A stretch of 64,000 nt of DNA from Pseudobdellovibrionaceae bacterium. GTDB lineage: Bacteria; Bdellovibrionota; Bdellovibrionia; Bdellovibrionales; Bdellovibrionaceae. A program made the position numbers and the translations under genes. The stretch covers positions 124,001 to 188,000 of the forward strand of contig JAOASS010000009.1 of NCBI GenBank assembly GCA_030158485.1. The letters are read 5' to 3'. The notes beneath the pieces are model-generated. The model had not been told where the DNA came from, did not search any database, and saw nothing but the letters and a program-made list of their open reading frames with translations. Below, in pieces: positions 7,835 to 16,339 of this stretch (positions are counted from its first letter, which is position 1; the number at the start of each line of letters is the position of its first letter).

Positions 7835-7896
7835 TTTAATTTGAATTAAAGCGAAAGCAGAGAATTCAAAAGTAAAAACTAACAAGGGGGCAGAGC

Positions 7897-8421
7897 TTGA
7901 TTATTCAGACTTCACGATTTGGACAGGTGCAGTTAAATAATGAAGAAATTATTATTTTTTCAGAAGGACTCTTGGGTTTTCAAGATTTACGTTCATTTGT
8001 TCTTTTAGATGATCCCAATGATGATATTTTTGCTTGGCTACAAAGTTGTGAATCACCTGCTATTGCTTTTCCTGTATTAGAACCTGAACTTTTTTCTGAA
8101 ACTTATAAAATCAATTTAAGTAAATCTGACCTTGAAGTTCTTCAGATGCCAAACTCTTCACGGGCCCGATCTTTTTGTATTGTGACAATACCTGATGATC
8201 CGACGTTAATGACAGCGAATGTAAAAGCTCCGATCGTTATTAACGTTGAAAAAAAACGAGCACGTCAGTGTGTTCTTCAAGATAATAATTTGGCTATTCG
8301 TGAACCTATTTTTACAAAACTGCAAGCACGAGTCGTTGCCAATCCGACTTTATCAATCAAACAACAAAGCCCTGGTTTGGATGTTGCGATTAAGTTAGGT
8401 GATCGGCAAGCCGAAGCCTAG
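7897..8421 (+). CDS. fliW: Flagellar assembly factor FliW, CsrA antagonist
   Basis: The 174-residue protein starts at TTG 7897, supported by AAGGGGG at 7884-7890 six bases upstream. The family pattern is clear: TSRFGQVQLNNEEIIIFSEG, then LLGFQDLRSFVLLDD, a WLQSCESPAIAFPVLEP block, and TVNVKAPIVIN-like residues (TANVKAPIVINVEKKRARQC). FliW binds CsrA non-competitively and also binds flagellin, so flagellin secretion frees FliW to switch off CsrA repression. The C-terminal 25 residues are a short extension. The position right after csrA is the usual one. The gene ends facing rmuC. Confidence 0.93.
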   Translation: MIIQTSRFGQVQLNNEEIIIFSEGLLGFQDLRSFVLLDDPNDDIFAWLQSCESPAIAFPVLEPELFSETYKINLSKSDLEVLQMPNSSRARSFCIVTIPDDPTLMTANVKAPIVINVEKKRARQCVLQDNNLAIREPIFTKLQARVVANPTLSIKQQSPGLDVAIKLGDRQAEA

Positions 8422-8452
8422 AGGCATTTTTGATTTTTATGCTTTTAGTTAA

Positions 8453-9565
8453 TTAGCTTTCCAATTTAGGAAGCTGTTTATCGGCTTTCGCGCCCAGTTC
8501 TTTTAAACCTTCTACTTGCGAAATGATATTTCCTTTTCCTTCAGAAAGTCGTTTTGTGATATCGGCATGAGTCCGTTGAGTTAAATCAAGGCGATCTCCG
8601 AGAAGTTTTAAATCATCAACTAAGCCAGCAAATTTATCATACAAGGCTCCGGCGCGGCGGGCGATTTCAATTGCATTTTTTTGCTGCTTTTCTTGCTTCC
8701 AAAGAGATGCCACTGTTCTTAATGTCGTCAGTAAAGTTGTTGGGCTGACAAGTGCGATATTTTTTTCCCAAGCTGTTTGAAAAAGTTCCGCTTTTTCTTT
8801 AAACGCCAATGCAAAGGCAGGCTCAAGGGGCATAAACAGCATCACGAAATCAGGAGAATCTAACTTTTCATTTAGATAATATTTTTTACTAGATAATCCC
8901 GATATGTGGGCTTCAAGAGATTGAATATGAAGTCGAGCCTGTTTGATTTTATCTTCTTCTGTATCGGCTGCCGAATAAGCTTCGTAAGCTTTGAGACTGA
9001 CTTTTGAATCGACGATTAAATGTTTATGACCAGGAATTTTGACGATAATATCAGGAAGTAAGCGTCCCCCTTCTTCGCTTTTAAGATCCATATCTGTACC
9101 TTGAGTTATATACTCTTCACCTTTTCTGAGTCCCGATCTTTGAAGGATATTTTCTAAAATCATTTCGCCCCAGTTACCTTGGGTTTTAGTATCACCTTTA
9201 AGAGCTCTTGAAAGATTTTGAGCTTCTTTTGACATGCTCACGTTCAGTTCTAATAACTTGTTTAATTCACCTTTTAGGACGCCTCTTTCACTTCTTTCGC
9301 TGGCATAAGTTTGTTCAACTTTATGCTCAAAATCTTTGATGCGTTCTTTTAATGGATCTAAAAGCATAGAGAGGTTTTTAGTGCTCACATCATCAAATTT
9401 TTTCGACTTTTCATCAAAAATTTGATGCGCTAGGAGTTCAAACTGTTGCTTTAGAGTTTCGTGGGTTTGGGTGTCGTCAGTCTTCTTGAGTCTTAAAATA
9501 AGCAAAACAAGACCTGACCCCATTATAAAACCAAAAATAAAGACAAAGATTCCGCTTCCTGACAT
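8453..9565 (-). CDS. rmuC: RmuC-family DNA recombination protein
   Basis: The 370-residue protein starts with a membrane segment (residues about 4-24), followed by a coiled coil (about 35-130). The RmuC nuclease-like core then runs from GNWGEMILENILQRSGL to LPDIIVKIPGHKHLIVDSKVS and FVMLFMPLEPAFALA, ending with KLLGDRLDLTQ. RmuC limits inverted-repeat rearrangements in Escherichia coli; its nuclease activity is predicted, not well proven. The PD-(D/E)XK-like Asp and DSK residues are present. It is convergent with fliW and divergent from menA, sharing a 45-base upstream gap with it. Length is normal. Confidence 0.88.
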   Translation of the reverse strand: MSGSGIFVFIFGFIMGSGLVLLILRLKKTDDTQTHETLKQQFELLAHQIFDEKSKKFDDVSTKNLSMLLDPLKERIKDFEHKVEQTYASERSERGVLKGELNKLLELNVSMSKEAQNLSRALKGDTKTQGNWGEMILENILQRSGLRKGEEYITQGTDMDLKSEEGGRLLPDIIVKIPGHKHLIVDSKVSLKAYEAYSAADTEEDKIKQARLHIQSLEAHISGLSSKKYYLNEKLDSPDFVMLFMPLEPAFALAFKEKAELFQTAWEKNIALVSPTTLLTTLRTVASLWKQEKQQKNAIEIARRAGALYDKFAGLVDDLKLLGDRLDLTQRTHADITKRLSEGKGNIISQVEGLKELGAKADKQLPKLES

Positions 9566-9610
9566 GCATTATCCCTTTAAGAAAGAGTCATTTAGGTTTT
9601 AAATCTTAAT

Positions 9611-10534
9611 ATGTCAAAATCTGCACAAAACACATCGCCAAAATCAATTTCAACAGGCCGATTATTTCTTGTTCTTCAAGCTTTCAGGCCTAAAACTCTT
9701 TCAGCAGCAATAGTACCTGTTTTATTGGGATCTGCAGCTTCTTACATGCTGTTTAATGAATTTAAAAATGTTGTTTTTTGGTGTGCTTTGTTTGGAGCTC
9801 TTTTTATTCAAATTGGTACTAATTTGGTTAATGATGCCGCTGATTTTTTGAAAGGTGCAGACCGGGATGATCGGAAAGGTCCGAGGCGCTTGACGCAATC
9901 AGGATCTTATTCGCCTAACTTTGTATTAGGCATGGGAACTGTCGCTTTTATCATAGCCATGCTTTTTGGAATTCCACTTGTTCAAGAAGGTGGTTGGCCC
10001 ATTGTCGTAGTGGGACTAGTTTCAGTATTAATGGGTTATTTGTATACGATGGGACCGTTTCCCTTGGCCTATATCGGCTTGGGGGATTTCTTTGTTGTTA
10101 TTTTTTTCGGTGTTGTAGCTGTTGCAACAACAATGTTTCTTCATTCTGGAATTTGGTCTCCGGAGGGAGTTTTTTTAGGGCTTCAAATGGGATTTTTATC
10201 TACAACTTTGATCGCAATCAATAACCTTCGTGATATCCACGAAGACTCAAGAGTTGGTAAAAAAACGATGGCCGTAAGGCTTGGAATTGCGGGTGCTAGG
10301 TGGGAAATTGCGCTTGTGACTTACCTTCCTTACGCACTGTGTGCCTATTGGCTGATTCCACATTACGGACATGTCGCTGTTTTGCCATTCTTCGCACTTT
10401 TTGTAGGAGTCCCACTTGTGAATAAAATCTTTATAACGGAACCCAGTCCAGAATATAATCGACTTTTAGCACAGGCTTCAATCCATACGTTAGTATTTTG
10501 TATGCTGTTAATTTTGGGATTCGTCTTCATATGA
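9611..10534 (+). CDS. menA: 1,4-dihydroxy-2-naphthoate polyprenyltransferase MenA
   Basis: The 307-residue integral membrane protein of the UbiA superfamily has about eight or nine hydrophobic helices. Both Mg-diphosphate motifs are intact: [12 protein letters not shown] (near residue 75) and [15 protein letters not shown] (near residue 205). The [10 protein letters not shown] start is typical of MenA. It attaches the polyprenyl tail to DHNA, the first membrane step of menaquinone synthesis. Its stop overlaps the menC start (ATGA at 10531), so the two are coupled. menE follows, which supports MenA over UbiA. Confidence 0.92.
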   Translation: MSKSAQNTSPKSISTGRLFLVLQAFRPKTLSAAIVPVLLGSAASYMLFNEFKNVVFWCALFGALFIQIGTNLVNDAADFLKGADRDDRKGPRRLTQSGSYSPNFVLGMGTVAFIIAMLFGIPLVQEGGWPIVVVGLVSVLMGYLYTMGPFPLAYIGLGDFFVVIFFGVVAVATTMFLHSGIWSPEGVFLGLQMGFLSTTLIAINNLRDIHEDSRVGKKTMAVRLGIAGARWEIALVTYLPYALCAYWLIPHYGHVAVLPFFALFVGVPLVNKIFITEPSPEYNRLLAQASIHTLVFCMLLILGFVFI

Positions 10535-11523
10535 AGTTTTATTATTCGCTTTACGAACTCATGCCGAAAAAGCTTGGGCCAAAAGATCAAACGCCAGTCG
10601 CGCGGAAAGGTGCCTTGCTTAAAATCGAATGGTCTGATGGTAAAATTGGATATGCAGATCTTCATCCTTGGGTAGAATTTGGTGATCTTGATCTTGAGCA
10701 GCACTTATCGGAGCTTCGTCATATGCGATTAACGCCTTTGGTTGAACAGGCGATTTGGCTTGCTTCTATTGATGCCAAAGCTCGTAAAGAAAAAGTAAAT
10801 CTTTATGACAATCAGTTAGTTTTAAAAAATAATGGTCTTTTAATGAAGCTCAAGCAGGCTTCGGTTGAAGTTTTGGATCCGTATGTTGATGCGGGTTTTT
10901 CTAAACTCAAAATAAAAGTGGGTCTTGATTCAATTCATGAAATCGAAATTATCAATCGTGCAGCATTGACTCATAATTTGAAGCTTCGTTTGGATTTTAA
11001 TAATCGACTGACTTGGAGCTCTTTTGAAAAGTATATTAATGCTTTGACTCCACAAGCAAAAAGACAAATTGAATATTTTGAAGATCCATTTCCGTATGAT
11101 GCAAATATGTGGAAAGAAGCAAGGCAAATTATACCCTTAGCAATAGATTGGGAGCTTAAAAAAATTCCGATTGATCAAAAAGATTCGATTGAAGCCGATG
11201 TTTTGATCATTAAACCAACTCATGATGACGTTAACGCAAGAGTTGAGCAGTGTGTTCGCTGGGAAAAGAAAATGACAATAACAAGTCATATGGGTCATCC
11301 ATTAGGAGTCATGCAATGTGCCTATGTGGCCCAAGATTTAGCGAAGCGCTTTCCCAAAATGATGTTGGATCCAGGGTGTTTAACTTTTGATGTTTTTGAA
11401 CCTAATGAGTTTTCGAACTTACTTAATTTTCAGGGCCCCTTTATTAAAAAAGTAGGTGGCTGGGGTATTGGATTCGATTTTATATTAAAGAGTCAAAAAT
11501 GGAATCTGCTCAAAGCACAATAA
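10531..11523 (+). CDS. menC: o-Succinylbenzoate synthase MenC
   Basis: I chose ATG 10531 over the longer in-frame start because it overlaps the menA stop. The protein is then 330 residues. It is an enolase-superfamily enzyme: KLKIKVG gives the base lysine pair, and RLDFNNR, FEDPF and IDWELKK give the three metal ligands. IIKPTH gives the second lysine. It dehydrates SHCHC to o-succinylbenzoate in menaquinone synthesis. It resembles the short divergent MenC of proteobacteria more than the Gram-positive form. menE begins inside its 3' end. Confidence 0.88.
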   Translation: MKFYYSLYELMPKKLGPKDQTPVARKGALLKIEWSDGKIGYADLHPWVEFGDLDLEQHLSELRHMRLTPLVEQAIWLASIDAKARKEKVNLYDNQLVLKNNGLLMKLKQASVEVLDPYVDAGFSKLKIKVGLDSIHEIEIINRAALTHNLKLRLDFNNRLTWSSFEKYINALTPQAKRQIEYFEDPFPYDANMWKEARQIIPLAIDWELKKIPIDQKDSIEADVLIIKPTHDDVNARVEQCVRWEKKMTITSHMGHPLGVMQCAYVAQDLAKRFPKMMLDPGCLTFDVFEPNEFSNLLNFQGPFIKKVGGWGIGFDFILKSQKWNLLKAQ

Positions 11524-12719
11524 TCAATCCTATTGATTGGGAATCTGAAGAAAATAATCTATTTTTAAATCCTCGGTTAAGTGAGGATATTCAATTTTTT
11601 TATCAAAAAATTTTTAAAGAAACTCTTTATCGAAATGGGACTAAGTCGCATCTTGCTTTTCTGACTTCAGGCACGACCGTCACGGATCAAAAATCGTATA
11701 AAATGGTCTTCTTATCTAAAAATGCTTTTCTTGTATCGGCTCAGTCTGTAGTTAAAAATTTACTCGTAAATCCGCATGATATTTGGGCTCAATGTTTACC
11801 AAGATTTCATGTCGGAGGTCTTGCCATTGAAGCGCGAAGTCACTTAGTAGGATTTCAGATTAAAAAATTTGAAACTACTTGGGATCCAATTGCATTTTGT
11901 AAATTTATTACCGATACGAATTCAACTTGGACTTCGCTTGTGCCAACGCAAGTCTATGATTTAGTACAAAAATCAGTTGTAAATCCTTTCCCTAAAAAAA
12001 TGAGAGTTTTAGTGGGTGGAGGGCGATTATCACCTTTTCTGTTGAAGCAAGCGCAAGAGCTGAAATGGAATTTGCTTCCAAGCTATGGGATGACTGAAGT
12101 CGGCTCGACCGCCGCATTGATTGAAAATGAAACTTTGAAGCCTTTTTCTCATATTGCATTGGAAGTTATAGACGGAAAAGTAGCGATTAAAACTAAAAGT
12201 CTTTTTACTTTTTACGCGCAAGTCCTAAAAGGACAAATTGAAATAACAAAACCCCATCTTTCGGGGTCTTATTTTATCACAGAAGACTCGGCTACAAAAA
12301 TGAAACAAGGAATTATGCTTTTAGGAAGATCTCAAGATATGCTTAAAATTTCCGGCGAGCTTGTTTCTTTGCCCAAATTGCGTGACGTTTTTTTTCAGTT
12401 TGGAACGATTGAAAGAGCTCATTCCTATTATTTGCTAGGTGCACCAGATCCGCGTTTGGAAAATAAAGTCATTTTGATTGTTCAAAAAGATCTTTTAAAT
12501 AACGACAAAGTGAAACCTGAAAAATTTCAATTAAATGCGATGATGAAACATACTTTAAGCGAATATCAAAAAAAAGTTTTACCTTTTGAAGTTGTTCGAA
12601 ATGTTTATGTTGTCGATAAAATTCCACGAACAGAATTAGGTAAAGTCCAAGATAAAATATTACTCCAAATGATCGAGAAAGGCCAAACTTATGAAATCAG
12701 AGAGCATACGCTGGAATAA
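11499..12719 (+). CDS. menE: o-Succinylbenzoate-CoA ligase MenE
   Basis: The 406-residue ANL-superfamily adenylating enzyme has the P-loop TSGTTVTDQKS (about residue 57), LPRFHVGGLA, PSYGMTEVGSTAAL (about 190), GRSQDMLKISGELVS (about 275) and the late catalytic lysine in PRTELGKVQ. It activates o-succinylbenzoate with ATP and CoA. At 406 residues it is short for the family, as in other proteobacterial MenE proteins that lose N-terminal segments. It overlaps menC by 25 bases and the ferredoxin-like gene by 29 bases, so this is one transcription unit. Confidence 0.88.
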   Translation: MESAQSTIINPIDWESEENNLFLNPRLSEDIQFFYQKIFKETLYRNGTKSHLAFLTSGTTVTDQKSYKMVFLSKNAFLVSAQSVVKNLLVNPHDIWAQCLPRFHVGGLAIEARSHLVGFQIKKFETTWDPIAFCKFITDTNSTWTSLVPTQVYDLVQKSVVNPFPKKMRVLVGGGRLSPFLLKQAQELKWNLLPSYGMTEVGSTAALIENETLKPFSHIALEVIDGKVAIKTKSLFTFYAQVLKGQIEITKPHLSGSYFITEDSATKMKQGIMLLGRSQDMLKISGELVSLPKLRDVFFQFGTIERAHSYYLLGAPDPRLENKVILIVQKDLLNNDKVKPEKFQLNAMMKHTLSEYQKKVLPFEVVRNVYVVDKIPRTELGKVQDKILLQMIEKGQTYEIREHTLE

Positions 12720-12990
12720 AGCGGGTGTCTGGATTTGTACAAAGTGTATGAAAGGGACAGACCAGGCCGAGACTTTGAAGACTCGATGGAAAGTTGAATT
12801 AAAAGAATTAGGTTTGAGTTCTGAAGTCCGCGTTATGACATCAAGCTGTTTAAGCGTATGTCCTGAAGGCGAACAAGCTATATTAATTGCTGAAAAAAAG
12901 GGACATCAAGAAACGGTCATTTTCAATTGTAAAACTGAAGAACGCGAAGTTTTTCAGAAAATTACGAAAATTGCACAAGAGAAAAATTGA
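12691..12990 (+). CDS. Thioredoxin-like [2Fe-2S] ferredoxin
   Basis: The 99-residue soluble protein has the WICTKCMKG start and the later SSCLSVCPEGEQAILI block. This gives a C-x2-C then C-x3-C cysteine arrangement like the thioredoxin-fold [2Fe-2S] ferredoxins (NuoE/Shethna-type small proteins). It would carry one cluster and shuttle electrons. The physiological partner is unknown. The start lies 29 bases inside menE, so it is translated from the menaquinone operon, but a direct role in quinone synthesis is not implied. It ends three bases from the convergent cysteine-cluster gene. Confidence 0.75.
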   Translation: MKSESIRWNKAGVWICTKCMKGTDQAETLKTRWKVELKELGLSSEVRVMTSSCLSVCPEGEQAILIAEKKGHQETVIFNCKTEEREVFQKITKIAQEKN

Positions 12991-12992
12991 AT

Positions 12993-13505
12993 CTAAAAGT
13001 GCTCTTTAAGAAGTTGGGTTTCTGAATGAGCTTGTTCATTTAAAACTTTTTGAATTTCTTCTGCTGTGTGAACTTGACCTTTTCCGACTCCTGGGCAGAA
13101 AGTTTTCACTTCTTTATTCCAGGTTTTAGCACTCATGACTTCCGGCCAGAAAGGCCAAGTTCGACATTGAGTAGGTCGGGCTTGATAAACTCCACATTTT
13201 TTACCATCTAAGAACACACATTCTGTTCGCGTGGCTTCTTCTTTCAAATGATAGACGCCATTTTTTCGGTCACAATATTTTTGAATAAATTCTTTTGTTG
13301 TCAGTTTTAAGTGCTCGGCCATATTTTTGCGATCATCGCGAGTCAGAAAAACATAGCCATACTCGCCTCTTGATAGGCAGCAGTTGCCAGATCCTTGGCA
13401 TTCGAATTTGATGCCATCAGCCCACCACTTTTTGTTCACTGACTTTTGATTGGAAGTGATTTTTTTTGTAACCGATTGGGTTTTCTTTTTTGGCTTTGAA
13501 TTCAT
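12993..13505 (-). CDS. YkgJ-family zinc/iron cysteine-cluster protein
   Basis: I chose the ATG whose first base is 13505 because the sequence GGGGAAGG lies just upstream on the minus strand; a longer in-frame start at 13583 exists. The protein has 170 residues with a basic N-terminal tail, then FECQGSGNCCLSRGEYGYVF and later CVFLDGKKCGVYQARPTQC followed by RTWPFWPE. This is the CxxxxCC plus C-x5-C-x8-C pattern of the UPF0153/YkgJ family, thought to chelate Zn or an Fe-S centre. The function is not established. It is divergent from the polyprenyl synthase gene, with a 49-base gap. Confidence 0.8.
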   Translation of the reverse strand: MNSKPKKKTQSVTKKITSNQKSVNKKWWADGIKFECQGSGNCCLSRGEYGYVFLTRDDRKNMAEHLKLTTKEFIQKYCDRKNGVYHLKEEATRTECVFLDGKKCGVYQARPTQCRTWPFWPEVMSAKTWNKEVKTFCPGVGKGQVHTAEEIQKVLNEQAHSETQLLKEHF

Positions 13506-13554
13506 ATCGCCTTCCCCGGAATAATGCGACGTCACAACTGGCCGTCCGCGCACA

Positions 13555-14550
13555 ATGTACCCGTCACCTTGGCTTGACAGCAAGCGAAAATCAACTCAAA
13601 TTCGGTTTCTCGTGAAAAATTTAAAAATCTACTCAGAACAAGACTTCCCTAAATATTTGCCCAGACTCAATTTACTTTTTGACGACTTATTTTCAAGTGG
13701 GAAAGGGTTTCGAGCCAAACTTGTTCAAAAAGTTTCAGGGCACTTATTAGTTCCTGATCGGACCCAGCAATTACTGGCTCAGACAGTTGAGTTTATTCAC
13801 AATGCTTCTTTACTTCATGACGATTTAATTGATCGATCTATTTTACGTCGTGGCAAACCAGCGGCTTGGAATAAATATTCTCCTGAATATGCGGTTCTAG
13901 CTGGTGACTATCTTTTAGCTCGTGTCATGGTTAATCTTTCAACTTATGGAAGTATTCGTCTTGTCCAATACACGGCAGAAGTGATTTCTGAACTTTTGGA
14001 GGGAGAGTGGCTTCAAGATTCAGTGATCAGGGATTTCGATGTCAATTTAGAAAAATTAGATCGCATTCATAATTTAAAAACGGCTTCGCTTTTTAAATGG
14101 TGTCTCAGATCTCCATTTTATTCTCTTGAAAGGCAAGATTCTGCACTTCATGAAACATTAGAAAAGCTGGGGCAAATTTTAGGTCTACTTTTCCAAAGGA
14201 GTGATGACCTTCTTGATTATAATATTCGAAATGAAGAAGGAAAATCGATTTTAGGTGACCTCAAGTCCGGCTACTTAAACTCCTTCGGGGCCTTTGTCGC
14301 ACAGGAACTCACCGCTGAAAAACGGTCGATGCTCGTCAAATCACAAACATTGGATGAATTTAAAAGCCATTTAGGTGGAGATTTAATTTTTGATGAAAAA
14401 GTGAAACAATTTGATCAAGTAAATCAAAAACAAATCGAGCTCTATCACCATCTTTTAAGTGCATTAAAAGATATGTTGAAGCCACAAGAACACGGGATTC
14501 TAAAAGACTTTGAACCATTAACTGAAATTCTTTACTGGAGACGAATTTAA
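13555..14550 (+). CDS. ispB: Long-chain polyprenyl diphosphate synthase
   Basis: The 331-residue trans-prenyltransferase has the first aspartate motif LLHDDLIDRS with LRRGKPAAW just after it, and the second motif QRSDDLLDYN. GKGFRAKLV supplies the diphosphate-binding residues and LAGDYLLARV the central helix. It elongates farnesyl or geranylgeranyl diphosphate with IPP to make the quinone side chain; here that is probably the menaquinone tail. Product length cannot be told by eye. It precedes the UbiA-like paralogue by two bases, so the two are likely co-transcribed. The ispB symbol is by analogy; hepT-type names are equally possible. Confidence 0.85.
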   Translation: MYPSPWLDSKRKSTQIRFLVKNLKIYSEQDFPKYLPRLNLLFDDLFSSGKGFRAKLVQKVSGHLLVPDRTQQLLAQTVEFIHNASLLHDDLIDRSILRRGKPAAWNKYSPEYAVLAGDYLLARVMVNLSTYGSIRLVQYTAEVISELLEGEWLQDSVIRDFDVNLEKLDRIHNLKTASLFKWCLRSPFYSLERQDSALHETLEKLGQILGLLFQRSDDLLDYNIRNEEGKSILGDLKSGYLNSFGAFVAQELTAEKRSMLVKSQTLDEFKSHLGGDLIFDEKVKQFDQVNQKQIELYHHLLSALKDMLKPQEHGILKDFEPLTEILYWRRI

Positions 14551-14552
14551 AG

Positions 14553-15617
14553 ATGGCGTCTCAGTTTATAACAGCTAAAAAAGGCACTCCTGAATTTGAT
14601 CAATTGATCACAGGTCATTTTAGTGAAACGCAAAGAGCATTACCTGTTCAAAATTTAAGAGTCGGATCATCTGACGAAGAAGTCACTTTTGAAATTATTA
14701 AAATTCAAGATATAAAACAAAAATTTGCTTATGTTGGATTTTTAGGACCTAAAAAAATTCTTTTTGTTTTGTTCCCTGTTTTTTATTTTTCAATGAGGGA
14801 CTGGAACCAACCTTTTCTTTTATCACCAGAATTAGAGTGCCTTATTTTAGGTCTGATTTTGAGTTTACTTGCAGTCCAAATTAAAGTCGATATCCAAGAC
14901 TTTATTTCAGGTTATGACCGAATTCGAAGCAACAAAGGTCAAAAAGTCTTAAGTAGAGGCTGGAAGACAGTTTTTCAACTTGAACGTGATTTCAAAATTT
15001 TTGCTTTATTTTCAATTTTATTTTCAATTGTCCCCTTGGTATATCAGCCGGTTCGAGTATTCAGCTTATTGGTGACACTTCTATTGTTCTACGTAGGTTA
15101 TAAATGGGGGGTCAGCCGTCGAAATCGACTCAATCGAGATTTAGCTTTGGCTTTAATAGCGGGTCCTTGCCTGTCGTTTTGGATTTTGCCACAAGTGTAT
15201 TCACTGGCGTTTGGATTGGCTTGGGGCTTCTTAATTTTCTTTGCTTTGCAATTGGAGCATTTTCAGAATTATTTAGCTCAGACTCAAGCCGGAGAAAAAA
15301 ACTTAATCACTTTAAAAAGTTTTGATCAAGCTCCACAAATTCTTTGGGCTGTATGGGCCTTGATGTTGATTGTTTATGCATTCGTGCGGTTTTTAACTTC
15401 CCATATTGCATGGTGGGGCGGCTCAATGATGATTTTAATTATCATGAGCTTTATCTGGAGAAAATCACTTATTGGTTTAAAATCACCTGCGGGTTCGGAA
15501 ATTGATAAAGTTGTTTTATCAGGTAACCAACTTTACTACACTTTTATTGCGCTTTGGGTAGCAGAACTTATCTTTCAAGCTCTTGTGGCGCCCTTTATAT
15601 TCGCATGGTTCAGTTAA
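14553..15617 (+). CDS. Degenerate UbiA/MenA-like membrane protein
   Basis: The 354-residue protein has a soluble N-terminal extension of about 60 residues and about eight membrane helices. KVDIQDFISGYDR aligns with [12 protein letters not shown] of the MenA at 9611, keeping both aspartates and the DR but losing the asparagine. KGQKVLSRGW matches the following loop. At the second motif, where MenA has [13 protein letters not shown], this protein has EHFQNYLAQTQAG, so both second aspartates are gone. Prenyl transfer is therefore unlikely by the normal mechanism. It lies between the polyprenyl synthase and rsmJ and may be a non-catalytic partner or a relic. Confidence 0.6.
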   Translation: MASQFITAKKGTPEFDQLITGHFSETQRALPVQNLRVGSSDEEVTFEIIKIQDIKQKFAYVGFLGPKKILFVLFPVFYFSMRDWNQPFLLSPELECLILGLILSLLAVQIKVDIQDFISGYDRIRSNKGQKVLSRGWKTVFQLERDFKIFALFSILFSIVPLVYQPVRVFSLLVTLLLFYVGYKWGVSRRNRLNRDLALALIAGPCLSFWILPQVYSLAFGLAWGFLIFFALQLEHFQNYLAQTQAGEKNLITLKSFDQAPQILWAVWALMLIVYAFVRFLTSHIAWWGGSMMILIIMSFIWRKSLIGLKSPAGSEIDKVVLSGNQLYYTFIALWVAELIFQALVAPFIFAWFS

Positions 15618-16339
15618 AAGTTGACCCTTCTTTTCTTTCTCAAGAACTTATTTTGCAACTTGATGCTATTGAAATTCAAGTTTCTGAAAAATCAAATTGG
15701 TATTTAACGAAGTCAAAAGAATCTAATTGGCTTTTGAGTGATTTCCATAATCGAAAATTAGAAATTGATTTCGATAGGAATAAAAAAGACTATCAAAGAT
15801 TACATAAAGGTTCCGGTGAACTGATTGCAAGGGCTCTGGGAATTAAAGAAAAAATTCGATCTGTTGTTGATTTAACGGCTGGATTGGGAATCGATGCCGT
15901 TTTATTGGCTCAAATCGGCTTTCAAGTGACAAGCATTGAAAGAAATCCTATTCTCTATTTTCTTTTGCAAGAAGCTCAAAAAAAAACTCAAAATAGTGTC
16001 ATTAAAAAAATAAATTGGATTTTGTCAGATTCAAAATCATTTTTAGATAAATTTAAAATAACAGATTCTGTCAGTTGTTATTTTGATCCTATGTATCCAG
16101 ATAAGAAAAAAAGTGCTCTGCCCAGGCAGGAAATGATTATTTTTCGAGAACTTGTAGGAAATGATCTGGATGCAGCGGTGACTTTAGAATTGGCTTTGAA
16201 AAAAGGTTTTTATCGAACAGTTGTGAAGCGACCCGTAAAAGCTGAACTGCTAATGGAAGCTCCTGATTTTAAATTAGCTTCAAAATTAGTCAGGTTTGAT
16301 GTTTATTATCCTCAATCTAAAGTAAGAGGTATTTTGTGA
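15605..16339 (+). CDS. rsmJ: 16S rRNA m2G1516 methyltransferase RsmJ
   Basis: I chose ATG 15605, giving 244 residues; the longer frame from 15554 lies entirely inside the previous gene. The SAM-binding motif VVDLTAGLGIDAVLLAQIGF and the acidic strand end VTSIERNP are clear. The catalytic-loop FDPMYPDKKKSALPRQEM is the RsmJ signature. A family-typical KRP and YYPQSKVRGIL tail follows. It methylates a guanine in helix 45 region of 16S rRNA. It overlaps the upstream gene by 13 bases and the downstream GTG by four. Confidence 0.88.
   Translation: MVQLKVDPSFLSQELILQLDAIEIQVSEKSNWYLTKSKESNWLLSDFHNRKLEIDFDRNKKDYQRLHKGSGELIARALGIKEKIRSVVDLTAGLGIDAVLLAQIGFQVTSIERNPILYFLLQEAQKKTQNSVIKKINWILSDSKSFLDKFKITDSVSCYFDPMYPDKKKSALPRQEMIIFRELVGNDLDAAVTLELALKKGFYRTVVKRPVKAELLMEAPDFKLASKLVRFDVYYPQSKVRGIL

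Noticed and set aside
10363-10704. Minus-strand frame across the menA-menC junction
   Set aside because: It lies opposite two conserved genes, with no ribosome site or domain.
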